From contig NZ_CP133774.1 in assembly GCF_034344865.1 (NCBI RefSeq), positions 4,774,001 through 4,838,000 of the forward strand: a DNA stretch of 64,000 bases, read 5' to 3'. Positions within the stretch are counted from its first letter, which is position 1. The number at the start of each line of letters is the position of its first letter. The notes under the pieces were generated by a model. The model searched no databases. It was given only the letters and a program-made list of their open reading frames with translations, and was not told the DNA's origin. Below, in pieces: positions 19,220 to 26,945 of this stretch. Source of the DNA: Pseudomonas sp. 10S4 (GTDB taxonomy: Bacteria > Pseudomonadota > Gammaproteobacteria > Pseudomonadales > Pseudomonadaceae). Made by a program: the position numbers and the translations under genes.

Positions 19220-19530
19220 TCGTCTGGGCAGTGATTATCGGCATGGGTGTTTTGGTGTTTCTGAACCGCTACGTGTTTCTTGAGCCCCGATTGCCGGTGC
19301 GGTTGAGCAGCAATGCGCGGCAGTTTCTCGGTTTTGCGGTGCCGGGCATGCTCACGGCCATCTGCGGGCCGATTGTGTTTATGCCGGACAAACAACTGAA
19401 CCTGCACTGGGACAACCCTTATCTGCTCAGCTCGCTGGTGGCCGTAGGATTGGTGCTTTACACCCGTAATACGCTGCTCAGCATGCTGTTGAGCATGGGG
19501 TTCTTCTTTTTGCTGCGCTGGTGGCTTTGA
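19216..19530 (+). CDS. azlD: AzlD family small subunit
   Basis: A 104-residue membrane protein with three hydrophobic segments (VWAVIIGMGVLVFLNRY; the RQFLGFAVPGMLTAI block; and LLSMLLSMGFFFLLRW), the size and pattern of AzlD/YgaH. It starts inside the azlC stop codon (ATGA overlap). It partners AzlC in amino acid export. Confidence 0.88.
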   Translation: MIVWAVIIGMGVLVFLNRYVFLEPRLPVRLSSNARQFLGFAVPGMLTAICGPIVFMPDKQLNLHWDNPYLLSSLVAVGLVLYTRNTLLSMLLSMGFFFLLRWWL

Positions 19531-19596
19531 GCCGGGCGGGTGAATCTGTTCTACGCTTAAAGCTGGTAGTTGATCGCTTCAGGAAGAGAGGTGGAC

Positions 19597-19755
19597 ATGG
19601 CAACTGAACCCAAGCAGCCGGACCTGGATGAAGACACGGATGAACCGAGTGAAGAAGAAATTGAGCGCCAGAGACGCTCGATGCCGGACTGGAAGCATCC
19701 TGACGATGGTAAAGAGCTGTCAGATCTCGACGTAGAAATTCCGCTTAAACCTTAA
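19597..19755 (+). CDS. Small acidic hypothetical protein
   Basis: A 52-residue, highly acidic protein (MATEPKQPDLDEDTDEPS...). A strong AGAGAGG Shine-Dalgarno lies just upstream of the ATG, which favours this start over one nine codons earlier. No domain or membrane segment is visible. It is adjacent to the REP interrupted by the IS110 element. Confidence 0.65.
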   Translation: MATEPKQPDLDEDTDEPSEEEIERQRRSMPDWKHPDDGKELSDLDVEIPLKP

Positions 19756-19759
19756 AGTC

Positions 19760-19786
19760 AAAAGATCGCAGCCTTCGGCAGCTCCT
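19760..19786 (-). repeat. REP left half, target of the IS110 insertion
   Basis: AAAGATCGCAGCCTTCGGCA followed by GCTCCT, one arm of the TGTAGGAGCTGCCGAAGGCTG REP family. Its inverted partner lies at 21031-21061, on the other side of the insertion sequence. Confidence 0.85.
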
Positions 19787-19796
19787 TGTATCTCGA

Positions 19797-20010
19797 CTAT
19801 CGCTCCGTCAGGAGCGATAGTTCTCGACTGATCATCGAGGGAGGGACCTGGAAGCCGTGCAGCTCCTTAGGCTTTTTGCCTGTGACGTAGATCGTGCTCC
19901 AACCCTCCGCACTCACTCGTATAGTTCGAACGGTATCTTGGGCCCGCCTCTGGCTAGAGCCCGCATTCGCAAGGTCGGACAGAGTGCAGTGATGATCGCA
20001 ATTGATCTGA
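19797..20010 (+). ncRNA. Candidate IS110 bridge RNA region
   Basis: The noncoding 5' end of the element begins with a perfect 10-bp hairpin (arms CTATCGCTCC and GGAGCGATAG, loop GTCA, 19797-19820). Ten bases at 19859-19868 (GCAGCTCCTT) repeat the REP edge at 19778-19787, as expected for a target-binding guide. ACGGTATCT at 19930-19938 recurs at 21004-21012 near the right end of the element, possibly a donor-related match. IS110 elements are known to encode such a bridge RNA in the end upstream of the transposase. RNA ends are not known. Confidence 0.5.
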
Positions 20011-20023
20011 TTGGGAGAGTGTT

Positions 20024-20995
20024 ATGTCCAGTTTCGTCGGCGTCGATGTCGCTAAAAACACCTTTGATATCGCTACACATCTGCCAAATGGCAAGCATAA
20101 AACCAAGGCCAAACTGGCTAACAATTCCAAGGGTTTCAAAGAGTTTGAAGCCTGGTTGCAGAAGCAGGCCGAGCCTTCGACCCTGATCGTGATGGAAGCG
20201 ACCAGTGTCTATCATCTGGAGCTCGCCGAGTTCGTCTACAACAAGGGTTATCGGGTCTGCGTGGTGAATCCGGCCACGACTCACGCGTATGCGGGCAGCG
20301 AGTTACGTCGGATCAAAACCGACAAGAGTGATGCCAAGCTGATCGCCGACTTCGCCAAAGAAAAAAATGAAAAGCTCAAGCTTTGGGCTCCGGAACCGCT
20401 GAAGTTCCGCCAACTGAAGGCCATGGTTCGTCGCCTGGATGACCTTCAAGAGATGGAGCAAATGGAGCGTAATCGTCTGGACGTGTCCGACGAAAAGGTC
20501 AAAGAGTCGATCAACTCGGTGATTGGCCACATCGAAAAAGAAATCGTTGAAACCCACAAGGCGATCAAAAAACATATCGATGACGACCCCGACATGCGCC
20601 AGATGCGCGACTTGGTCGTGACCATCGACGGCATTGGCGAGAAAACGCTTGAGCGGTTGCTGGCTGAGCTGGGCGACCTGCGCAAGTACGACGATCCTCG
20701 AAAACTTGTCGCGGCTGCTGGCCTGAATCCAGAACTCCAGGAATCAGGGCTCCTCAAGGGCCGCAGCCCGATCTCGAAAATCGGCTCAGCGCGCTTGCGC
20801 GCAGGCCTATACATGCCGGGCTTGGTCGCGTTGCAACACAACAAAGCAATAATCGCCATGAAAGATCGCCTGAAGGCCAACGGCAAGGCCCCCAAGCAGA
20901 TCATCTGTGCTGCCATGCGCAAGCTGCTGCATTACGTTTACGCAGTGCTCAAATCGGGCCAGCCATATGACCCTGAATTTGCGCTTGCTCGGTGA
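20024..20995 (+). CDS. IS110 family transposase (DEDD recombinase)
   Basis: A 323-residue transposase. The N-terminal RuvC-like DEDD domain has Asp in VGVDVAKN (residue 8), Glu in VMEATSVYH and two Asp in RIKTDKSDAKLIADF. A coiled middle follows, then a C-terminal transposase_20 domain with the catalytic-serine region GRSPISKIGSARLR. A GGGAGAG Shine-Dalgarno precedes the ATG. Codon use (AAA/AAG-rich, less GC) differs from the surrounding genes. It appears intact. Confidence 0.93.
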   Translation: MSSFVGVDVAKNTFDIATHLPNGKHKTKAKLANNSKGFKEFEAWLQKQAEPSTLIVMEATSVYHLELAEFVYNKGYRVCVVNPATTHAYAGSELRRIKTDKSDAKLIADFAKEKNEKLKLWAPEPLKFRQLKAMVRRLDDLQEMEQMERNRLDVSDEKVKESINSVIGHIEKEIVETHKAIKKHIDDDPDMRQMRDLVVTIDGIGEKTLERLLAELGDLRKYDDPRKLVAAAGLNPELQESGLLKGRSPISKIGSARLRAGLYMPGLVALQHNKAIIAMKDRLKANGKAPKQIICAAMRKLLHYVYAVLKSGQPYDPEFALAR

Positions 20996-21030
20996 GATTC
21001 AAGACGGTATCTACAGGGGATTGTGTTCCT

Positions 21031-21061
21031 ATGTAGGAGCTGCCGAAGGCTGCGATCTTTT
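21031..21061 (+). repeat. REP right half flanking the IS110
   Basis: ATGTAGGAGCTGCCGAAGGC followed by TGCGATCTTTT, the inverted partner of 19760-19786. The IS110 element separates the two arms. Confidence 0.85.
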
Positions 21062-21079
21062 AGCAGGCATCAAGCAGAA

Positions 21080-21307
21080 TCAAATAGCTTCATTCCAGCG
21101 TATTTGCGTAATACCCAATTGCAACGCTTTGTCCCGCGCAGTTTCGAGGCTGGCGCATGGGGCAATCTTGTGACCGGTTTGGGGATAAGCATGGGCGGAG
21201 GCCGAACGAATCGCCTCGACATCGGAAAACCCCGCCGCCAGTTTGAAAAAGTGCTGTCGCACACCGTCGAGCAAATAGTGCACGGCATAAGGAATAAGTT
21301 CGCTCAT
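21080..21307 (-). CDS. Small hypothetical protein (DUF6555-like)
   Basis: A 75-residue protein starting MSELIPYAVHYLLDGVRQHF. A strong Shine-Dalgarno (AGGAGG, 5 bp from the ATG) supports it as real. The pattern (Y-V-Y hairpin, 'DVEAIRSASAHA', C-terminal 'GITQIRW') resembles the short Pseudomonas family DUF6555, recognised from memory only. No function is known. It reads toward the IS110 element. Confidence 0.6.
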   Translation of the reverse strand: MSELIPYAVHYLLDGVRQHFFKLAAGFSDVEAIRSASAHAYPQTGHKIAPCASLETARDKALQLGITQIRWNEAI

Positions 21308-21492
21308 GTATTCCTCCTGAAGCCATCAAGACTTAGGCCCGTCGTCAAATAGGAAATTCAGAGAGATCTGCGGTATTGCCCTCATGCAGAAAGGGTTCGC
21401 CTGAAAAAAGAGGCCGCTGCGCCTTTTTATTGAGAGTGTTTCTGTTCAGGGTTCGTTCAGTACTTATGCTGTATTAGCCCGCAAGCATTGCC

Positions 21493-21765
21493 CTAAACGT
21501 CTTCCAACTGAGGGAAGTCGGGATGAGCGGCTCGGTAACCGAGTGTTTTATCGATCCAGGCATTGAGTTCATTCACCATCACCGGCGGCTTGCCCGGATA
21601 GCTTTGCAAGGTTGAGCGCAAAGTGCTGTTGATGTCAGCGACTGAGCGCAGGTTTCGAGTCTTTATGTAATGGCCGATAAAGCCGTCGAGTTGCAAGTGT
21701 TCTGTCATCGAAAGATAGACACACTCCAGCCCACCGACTTGATGGATTGCAAAATCGTCGCGCAC
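21493..21765 (-). CDS. Hypothetical protein
   Basis: An open frame of 90 codons with GTG at 21765 (weak AGAG upstream) or ATG at 21708 (MTEHLQLDGFIGHYIKTRN, 71 residues). The composition looks protein-like: 'STLRSTLQSYPGKPPVMVNELNAWIDKTLGYRAAHPDFPQLEDV' reads as a soluble helical protein. No family was recognised. About 180 bp on either side hold no other gene. Confidence 0.45.
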   Translation of the reverse strand: MRDDFAIHQVGGLECVYLSMTEHLQLDGFIGHYIKTRNLRSVADINSTLRSTLQSYPGKPPVMVNELNAWIDKTLGYRAAHPDFPQLEDV

Positions 21766-22043
21766 TTATTTCTCTGCAAGGTATGTAAAAGTTGTAGGGA
21801 TTTATTCGGGTTGTTGACTCTTTGGTCAACTGGGAGGCGTTTATGGAAATACGGCGCGCATGCTATCTGCAGTCATTCTAAATGTATGTATGACGGTTGA
21901 AATGTCAGACCAGCGGTTGATGCGTCAAATGGCCACGCTTATATAAGTGTCTCTTTACTGAAACACTCGATGTAACGTTTAAATTTTTAATTTGTATAGA
22001 CAAGTTCATCAGGCGTCGGCTGAAGATTTCAGCCTTATCTGCG

Positions 22044-22756
22044 TCAGATGACATGAGCCCGCTGCAACTCAGTCAATGACAACGCCTTGAGTCGTGCGAG
22101 CAATGGATCGCGGCGATCACGGGGATGGGCCAGGTCTACCGCCAATTCCTGGCGAATGCTGCTGGGTCGATTGTCCATCACCAGCACCCGATCACTCAGG
22201 TACAGCGCTTCATCGACATCATGGGTCACCAGCAGCAGTGCGATGGCGTGGCGCTCGGCCAGTTGCAGCAGCAGGTCCTGGAGTTTCATCCGGGTGAAGG
22301 CGTCCACTGCGCTGAACGGTTCGTCCAACAACAGCACCTGCGGGCGCGAATACAAGCCGCGCGCAATCGCCACCCGTTGCGCCATGCCGCCGGACAAGGC
22401 CTTGGGCAATGCCTGGGCGAAACCGCCGAGGCCGACTTCCTCGATCAATTGCGCAACCCAGGCCTTGTCGTACTGGTTGTCGGCGCTGAAACCGATGTTT
22501 TGTTCCACCGTCAGCCACGGCATCAGCCGCGGTTCCTGAAACACGAATGCGACTTCGCCGGCGTTGTTGTGCAGTTCGCCCTGAAAGTCCTTTTCCAGCC
22601 CGGCAACGATCCGCAGCAAGGTACTTTTGCCGCAACCGCTGGGGCCCAGCAAACTGACGGCTTCCCGGGGTTCAATTGCAGATGAATGTTGTTGAGCACG
22701 GTGGTAGCGGCGAAGGTTTTGCGCTCCACGCGAATGTCCAGCAGGTGTTCGGTCAT
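22044..22756 (-). CDS. SsuB/TauB-like ABC transporter ATP-binding protein, frameshifted
   Basis: The start MTEHLLDIRVERKTF (22756) and the body (from AVSLLGPSGCGKST onward) are in different frames. The join is at about 22666-22669, where a G run is one base short (GGGAAG for GGGGAAG); restoring it gives 237 residues. The protein has Walker A GPSGCGKST, signature LSGGMAQRVAIARG and Walker B LLLDEPFSA, and ends with the H-loop LLVTHDVDEAL. This is the nitrate/sulfonate/taurine importer ATPase class. It is the third gene of the minus-strand binding protein-permease-ATPase set. The one-base deletion is probably a sequence error. Confidence 0.8.
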
Positions 22757-22759
22757 GGC

Positions 22760-23596
22760 TCAATCCTCTGCGCTTTGGCCGTTGAAGGTGTCGCGCCAGG
22801 CCAGGAAGCGTTTCTCCAGGCCGGCGAGGATGCCGTCGCTGAGTTTGCCCAGTACCGCCAGCACGATGATGGCGGCCAGGACGATGTCCGGACGTGAGGT
22901 TTCGCGACCATCACTGAGCAGATAGCCCAAGCCTTTGGTCGCGGCGATCAGTTCGGCGGCCACCAGAAACATCCAGGCCAGGCTCATGCCGCTGCGCAGT
23001 CCGGTGAACAGGCCGGGCAGGGCGGCGGGCAACAGAATCCGCCGCACCAGCCGGGCCCGACTGAAACCATACATCTGCCCGACTTCCACCAGTTTGCGGT
23101 CGATGTCGCGGATCGCCGCGACGCCGTTGAGGTACACCGGGAAGAAGGCGCCGATGGCGATCAGGACGATTTTCGAGGTCTCGTCGATGCCCAGCCATAG
23201 CAGCAACAGCGGCACCCAGGCCAGGCTCGGAATCGAGCGCAGACCGGCGAAGGTCGGCTCCAGATACGCTTCGGCTTCGCGGCTCAAACCGACCCACGCG
23301 GCAAACACCAAGGCCAGGCTGGCACCGATGGCGAACCCCAGTAGCACCCGCAACAGACTGGCGCTGATGTGTTTCCATAGCGCGCCTTCAGCCAGATCAC
23401 TCAGGGTCAGGGCCACGTCGCTGGGGGCGGGCATTTGGTAGGACGGCAGCCAGCCGATGCGTACGACGAATTCCAGCACCAGGATGATCAGCACCGGCAG
23501 GGCGAGGCCTTTTAGGCGCAGTTTCCAGGCGTTGTTCAGGCGACGCGGTGCGGGCAATGTTAGAGGGGCGGGCAGGGTTTTACTTTTGCTGGTCAT
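22760..23596 (-). CDS. SsuC/TauC-like ABC transporter permease
   Basis: A 278-residue inner-membrane protein with six hydrophobic segments and the EAA-type loop (LVEVGQMYGFSRARLVRRILLPAALP). It belongs to the sulfonate/taurine/nitrate permease family. It lies just upstream of the ATPase gene and 115 bp downstream of the binding protein, the gap holding a REP. The transporter should import a sulfonate or a similar organosulfur anion. Confidence 0.9.
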   Translation of the reverse strand: MTSKSKTLPAPLTLPAPRRLNNAWKLRLKGLALPVLIILVLEFVVRIGWLPSYQMPAPSDVALTLSDLAEGALWKHISASLLRVLLGFAIGASLALVFAAWVGLSREAEAYLEPTFAGLRSIPSLAWVPLLLLWLGIDETSKIVLIAIGAFFPVYLNGVAAIRDIDRKLVEVGQMYGFSRARLVRRILLPAALPGLFTGLRSGMSLAWMFLVAAELIAATKGLGYLLSDGRETSRPDIVLAAIIVLAVLGKLSDGILAGLEKRFLAWRDTFNGQSAED

Positions 23597-23622
23597 GGGG
23601 TTCTCCAGACAAAGATCGCATC

Positions 23623-23701
23623 CCTGTAGGAGCGAGGCTTGCCCGCGAAGGGGCCTTTGAAAACGCCAAAAGCTTCGCGGGCAAGCCTCGCTCCTACAGG
23701 G
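23623..23701. repeat. REP pair (CCTGTAGGAGCGAGGCTTGC family)
   Basis: Inverted pair CCTGTAGGAGCGAGGCTTGC / GCAAGCCTCGCTCCTACAGG with arms of about 30 bp around GGGGCCTTTGAAAACGCC. It lies between the binding protein and permease genes of one operon, where such a hairpin would reduce permease expression relative to the binding protein. Confidence 0.9.
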
Positions 23702-23710
23702 GCTGTGCTT

Positions 23711-24697
23711 TTATTGGCGGGCCACGGTTTCTTTGAAGCCGGTGTCGATCAGTTGATCAATGACCTGGTCGACATTCACCCCACGGCGAACCAGTTCTTC
23801 GGACACCAGAATCGGCGCCGCGGCCTTGGAGGCAAGCACATCCTTGGCGGTCAATTGCGGGCTGCTCAGGTCGGTTCGCGACAGTTGCAGTTTGGCCACT
23901 TCCAGCGGCAGGCCGGATTCGCTGGCGAGCAGTTTCGCCAGTTCTTCCGGGTTTTTATCCGCCCATTCCCGCGCCTGTTCATAGGCGTTGAGCACGGTTT
24001 CAATGGTTTTCGGGTGTTCCTTGGCGTAGCTATCAGTGACGCTGACCACGCCGTAACTGTTGAAGTTGGTGTTGCGATAGAGCAACCGGGAACCGGCCTG
24101 GACCTGGCTGGCGGCCATGTGCGGGTCAAGCCCGGCCCAAGCGTCGACGTCACCTTTTTCCAGCGCGGTGCGACCGTCCGGATGTTGCAAATGCACCAGC
24201 TCCACATCGTCCTTGCTCAAGCCTGCCTGTTGCAGGCTACGCAACGTAAACAGATACGGATCGGTGCCTTTAGTGGCGGCGATTTTCTTGCCTTTCAGAT
24301 CGGCCACGGTCTTGTAGGGCGAATCCTTGCGCACCACCAACGCGGTCCATTCGGCGCGGCTGTAAACGTACACCGACTTGATCGGGCTACCGTTGGCCCG
24401 GCTCAACACGGCCGCGAGGCTGGCGGAGGAGGCGAAGTCAACGCCGCCACTGTTCAGGTATTCCAGAGAGCGGTTGCTGCCTTGGCTCAGCACCCAGCCG
24501 ACTTTGGTCTGGGGCAGGGCTTTTTCCAGGAAGCCGAAGTGCTTGAGCACCAGGCTGACTGGCGAGTAATAGGCGTAATCCAGATGCACTTCGGCCGGGG
24601 TTGTTTCGGCGGCCTGGACCATGGGTTGCATACTTAAGGCGATGGCGACGGCGCTGATCAGGTGCCTGGCTTTGGGGAAACGGAAGAGGGAACTCAT
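23711..24697 (-). CDS. SsuA-like ABC transporter substrate-binding protein
   Basis: A 328-residue secreted binding protein. It has a signal peptide (HLISAVAIALSMQPMVQAAETTP), then the nitrate/sulfonate-binding fold with SNRSLEYLNSGGVDFASSASLAAVLSRANG. It heads a three-gene set (binding protein, permease, ATPase) typical of aliphatic sulfonate importers. It is divergent from another binding protein at 24991. The ligand is unassigned. Confidence 0.88.
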   Translation of the reverse strand: MSSLFRFPKARHLISAVAIALSMQPMVQAAETTPAEVHLDYAYYSPVSLVLKHFGFLEKALPQTKVGWVLSQGSNRSLEYLNSGGVDFASSASLAAVLSRANGSPIKSVYVYSRAEWTALVVRKDSPYKTVADLKGKKIAATKGTDPYLFTLRSLQQAGLSKDDVELVHLQHPDGRTALEKGDVDAWAGLDPHMAASQVQAGSRLLYRNTNFNSYGVVSVTDSYAKEHPKTIETVLNAYEQAREWADKNPEELAKLLASESGLPLEVAKLQLSRTDLSSPQLTAKDVLASKAAAPILVSEELVRRGVNVDQVIDQLIDTGFKETVARQ

Positions 24698-24990
24698 GGG
24701 AGCAACTCCGGCAAGGCAACGGGATTCTTATGTCCTGATTATTGGTTTGTATAAATGCGTCCTGCATAAAAGGAATATTGCAGGCTCTGTGCCATGTGTT
24801 GGATTTCACGGTTTTCGGGGCTTTACGGGGTTTTTTAGGGGTATTCGATGTGCATAGTGAAACAGTCTGTTGCGCCGCTGTTGCTGGGCAAACACTGACC
24901 GTTACTGGTCATGAGCTTATGCATAAATCGAATTTAAAAAGCTTGTAATAAGAGCGTTATGGTCTATCGGAATAACCCCCGGAGCCTCCG
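24698..24990. other. Divergent promoter region between two binding-protein genes
   Basis: 293 bp between the SsuA-like gene (minus) and the orphan binding protein (plus). It is AT-richer than its surroundings and must hold both promoters. A TGCATAAAAGG...AATATTGCA near-palindrome lies at about 24763-24783. The shared 32-bp motif of the 49.7-63.6 kb island was not clearly found here. Confidence 0.45.
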
Positions 24991-25938
24991 ATGAACCTGT
25001 CCCGATTCCTGTGCAGCCTGCTGACCAGCGCACTGTTTACCGCGCCGTTTTCCTACGCCGCTGAACCGGTCGTCCTGCATGTCGGCGACCAGAACTACTA
25101 CAACGTTCGCGCCTCGGTCGAGGCGTCGGGTGTGTTGGAGGGCGCGCCTTACACCGTCGACTGGAAACACTTCCAGGCCGCCGCGCCGCTGGCAGAAGCG
25201 CTGAATACCGGCGCGCTGGACCTGGGCTTTCTCGGTGATTCGGGCTTTCTGTTCCTGGCCGCCAAGCAAGCACCAGTGAAGCTGATTGGCGTGTCACGGC
25301 AGAACCCGGACACCATCGCCTTGTTGGTGCCCAAGGATTCGCCGGTCAAAACTATCGCCGACCTCAAGGGCAAGAAGATCGCCTACTGGCCCGGCGCCTG
25401 GAGCCAGCAACTGACCTTGCGTGCGCTGGAGCAAGCTGACCTGCCGGAAGACTACGTCGACTTCATCAAACTGATGCCGATCGACGCTGCGGCAGCGTTA
25501 CCCCAAGGCAGTATCGATGCGTTTCCGGTCTGGGAACCGTACATTTCCCAGCAGATTCTGTTCTCCGGCGCCCGGCCGATTCTCACAGCCAAAAACCTGA
25601 TGCCCGGCCTCAGCGCGATTGCTGCCTCGACGCCGTCAATCGACAGCAAACGCGAGGCCATCGCCGACTTCCTCGGGCGCCTGAAAAAGGCCCGGGCCTG
25701 GGTCGACAACCACACTGACGAATATGCCGATCTCTGGGCAAAGAAGGCCAATCTCGATCAAGACGTTTCCCGCCATTGGTTGCGCCAGGCACACATGACC
25801 GTCGGCCCGGTGGATCAGCAAGCGGCGGCAGATTTGCAGAGCACCGCGGACTTCCTGTTCAAGGTCAAGGCACTGCCGGCAGCACTGGCGACGGCGCCGA
25901 TCATCGACAACTCATTCCAGAAGTCCTTGGCCGAGTAA
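24991..25938 (+). CDS. Orphan SsuA/TauA-like substrate-binding protein
   Basis: A 315-residue secreted binding protein with a signal peptide (LCSLLTSALFTAPFSYAAEP) and the sulfonate/nitrate-type fold (FQAAAPLAEALNTGALDLGFLGDSGFLFLAAKQAPVK). It has no permease or ATPase of its own in the same direction. It is divergent from the SsuA-like operon, so it may feed that permease. Its 3' end overlaps the convergent LysR gene by 27 bp. Confidence 0.85.
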   Translation: MNLSRFLCSLLTSALFTAPFSYAAEPVVLHVGDQNYYNVRASVEASGVLEGAPYTVDWKHFQAAAPLAEALNTGALDLGFLGDSGFLFLAAKQAPVKLIGVSRQNPDTIALLVPKDSPVKTIADLKGKKIAYWPGAWSQQLTLRALEQADLPEDYVDFIKLMPIDAAAALPQGSIDAFPVWEPYISQQILFSGARPILTAKNLMPGLSAIAASTPSIDSKREAIADFLGRLKKARAWVDNHTDEYADLWAKKANLDQDVSRHWLRQAHMTVGPVDQQAAADLQSTADFLFKVKALPAALATAPIIDNSFQKSLAE

Positions 25939-26814
25939 CGCGTCACCCTGCAGCATGTCGATAAAGCGCTGTGCTGCCGGCGCCATGGCCTGGCCCGTGC
26001 GGGTGATCAGGCCAATCTGGCGGGTGACGCCGGGATGATCCACCGGCACTTTCACTAGATCATCGCGACCGTCATCGGCTGACTCGGGCAGCAGGCTCAC
26101 ACCCAGACCCTGACGCACCAGCGCCAGCACCGTTGACATGTAATTGGCTTCCAGTCCTGGCGACAACGGCAGTTGCGCGTCGGCGAACAATTGCTCCACA
26201 AGCTCCCGCACGCTGCTGTCGCGCCCGGTCAGGATGATCGGTTGCGCCGTCAGTTCGCTCAGTTTGACGGCGCTCCGTCGGGCCAGCGGGTGATTGGCGG
26301 GGATGAACAGGCACAGCCGATCCTCCAGCACTGTTTGAAACTCCAGCCCATGGCTCATCCGCGCCCGCACGCCGAGGCCGAAGTCCACCTCGCCATCACG
26401 TACCAGCGTGTCGATCCGTTGAGCCACGACGTCCCGCAGCCGTACTTCGACCCCCGGAAACTGCTCGCGAAACTGTTTCAGCAGCGGCGGTAGCGCGCCA
26501 GCACACAGCGACGGCAGGGCGGCGATGGTGACCACGCCCCGGCGCAACGACGCCAGATCCCTAGACGCGCTGACGATGTTGTCCAGGTCCAGCAGCAGCT
26601 TTTCCATGGGCAACAGCGCGCTTTGTCCTGCGCTGGTGAGCGCAACATGCCGTGGGCTGCGTTCGAGCAGGGCGACGCCGAGCCAGTCTTCCAGTTGTTG
26701 AATCTGCACGGTCAGGGCCGAAGGCGAGAGGTTCAGCGCGACTGCTGCCTTGGAAAAGCTGCCGGTTTGCGCCACGACCAGAAAGGCGCGGATGTGCTGG
26801 ATCGAGTTCTTCAT
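25912..26814 (-). CDS. LysR-type transcriptional regulator
   Basis: A 300-residue LTTR when started at MKNSIQHIRAF (26814); upstream in-frame codons give an unlikely extension. It has a typical HTH (TGSFSKAAVALNLSPSALTVQIQQLED) and an effector domain. It is divergent from the CitMHS-AtuA operon at 26946, which is its likely target. It overlaps the 3' end of the convergent binding-protein gene by 27 bp. Confidence 0.87.
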   Translation of the reverse strand: MKNSIQHIRAFLVVAQTGSFSKAAVALNLSPSALTVQIQQLEDWLGVALLERSPRHVALTSAGQSALLPMEKLLLDLDNIVSASRDLASLRRGVVTIAALPSLCAGALPPLLKQFREQFPGVEVRLRDVVAQRIDTLVRDGEVDFGLGVRARMSHGLEFQTVLEDRLCLFIPANHPLARRSAVKLSELTAQPIILTGRDSSVRELVEQLFADAQLPLSPGLEANYMSTVLALVRQGLGVSLLPESADDGRDDLVKVPVDHPGVTRQIGLITRTGQAMAPAAQRFIDMLQGDALLGQGLLE

Positions 26815-26945
26815 TTTGTTTTTCCGAATGCTGGCAGCCGAACATTTCAATTTACAAAGATTACCTGCAATTCCAATACTCGATGAAAACAACAACAGCG
26901 CATTTCATCGCCGCCGCGAGCAGAAATGCCAAACAGGACCTGCCC

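Larger units (their letters stand above)
19787..21030 (+). mobile_element. IS110-family insertion sequence inserted between inverted REPs
   Basis: About 1.24 kb between the two REP halves. The boundaries are inferred from a CT dinucleotide at 19785-19786 (left) and 21029-21030 (right), as expected for IS110 elements, which have no long terminal inverted repeats and use a CT core. The element holds one transposase gene, a 237-bp 5' noncoding end and a short 3' end of about 35 bp. That asymmetry fits the IS110 group rather than the IS1111 group. The rejoined empty site would be two tail-to-tail REPs (GGCAGCTCCT + ATGTAGGAGCTGCC). Confidence 0.8.
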
